Shown here piece after piece: positions 63,809 through 64,000 of a stretch of DNA of 64,000 bases (position 1 is its first letter; each line of letters starts with the position of its first letter). The DNA comes from Allobosea lathyri (GTDB lineage: Bacteria > Pseudomonadota > Alphaproteobacteria > Rhizobiales > Beijerinckiaceae), in NCBI RefSeq assembly GCF_900108245.1, contig NZ_FNUY01000008.1, positions 1-64,000 on the forward strand, in the 5' to 3' direction. The position numbers and the translations under genes were made by a program. The notes under the pieces were generated by a model. The model was not told where the DNA came from. It saw only the letters and a list, made by a program, of their open reading frames with translations, and made no database searches.

Positions 63809-64000
63809 GGCAAGGCTCTGTCGGGTGGCAAGGCTCGGTGGGTAAAGGCTCGGTCGGGCAGGGCTGGTGACGCAAAGTCTTACAGAGCGGTTCGGGGCGG
63901 GTCCATGCTCTCTGGGGCTGGCCCGATGCGCGGCTCACGCCAGTGAAGTTTTATTAACGGTGTCACGCCATAAAGAGGAAGATTGTTACTCTCACTGGAT

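Overview
The window looks like a chromosome segment of a high-GC alphaproteobacterium of the order Hyphomicrobiales (Rhizobiales). A Bosea-like organism would fit, but that is inference. The signs are a MucR/Ros-type regulator, an HWE-family histidine kinase remnant, many iron-type and polar-amino-acid ABC transporters with twin-arginine signal peptides, a DUF1289 gene overlapping cobS, and several palindromic intergenic repeats of the kind dispersed through Rhizobiales genomes. No rRNA, tRNA or CRISPR array was seen.

The left part (about 1-35 kb) has an accessory character. It opens with the end of an IS3-family element. Two catabolic loci follow, each with a complete iron-type ABC transporter. 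Locus 1 (2056-12585) has a CoA-transferase gene on the plus strand and a minus-strand run of eight genes (thiolase-like, DUF35, MaoC, SDR, binding protein, fused permease, ATPase, enoyl-CoA hydratase), with a LysR gene and a thioesterase gene beside it. Together these suggest import of an organic acid, activation to its CoA thioester and beta-oxidation-like breakdown. Locus 2 (14569-23354) has a divergently placed LacI-type regulator and a perfect 14-bp palindromic operator candidate in front of a six-gene run: SDR, permease, ATPase, binding protein, TIM-barrel isomerase, FAD dehydrogenase. Its substrate is unknown. A MucR-like gene and an HU-like gene lie between the two loci.

From 23.5 to 35 kb is a patchwork of decayed and unusual genes: an HWE kinase broken by a one-base shift and lying beside a 16-bp tandem duplication; a two-gene pair of a nitrilase-fold protein and a winged-helix/PAS protein; a PD-(D/E)XK nuclease-like gene split by a one-base shift; a three-gene membrane-protein operon including an AT-rich gene and a DUF6161-like protein; and a DegP-like protein that has lost its catalytic triad. 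This stretch resembles a defence or stress island and is the most likely place for an undescribed system.

From 35 kb to the end the content is ordinary housekeeping and accessory metabolism: an ArsR/SRPBCC pair, a double DUF1428 protein, an SMP-30 lactonase, a TauE/SafE exporter, cobS and cobT, a cyclase fused to a formylglycine-enzyme-like domain, a sensor kinase, a GST / secreted twins / uracil-glycosylase operon, an orphan TRAP binding protein, an agmatinase-like ureohydrolase, MFS and DMT transporters, an amino-acid ABC transporter without its ATPase, a methionine aminopeptidase, a hydroxyisobutyrate-dehydrogenase-like enzyme and a sarcosine-oxidase-like flavoenzyme. Intergenic palindromic repeats and several strong hairpin terminators are marked.
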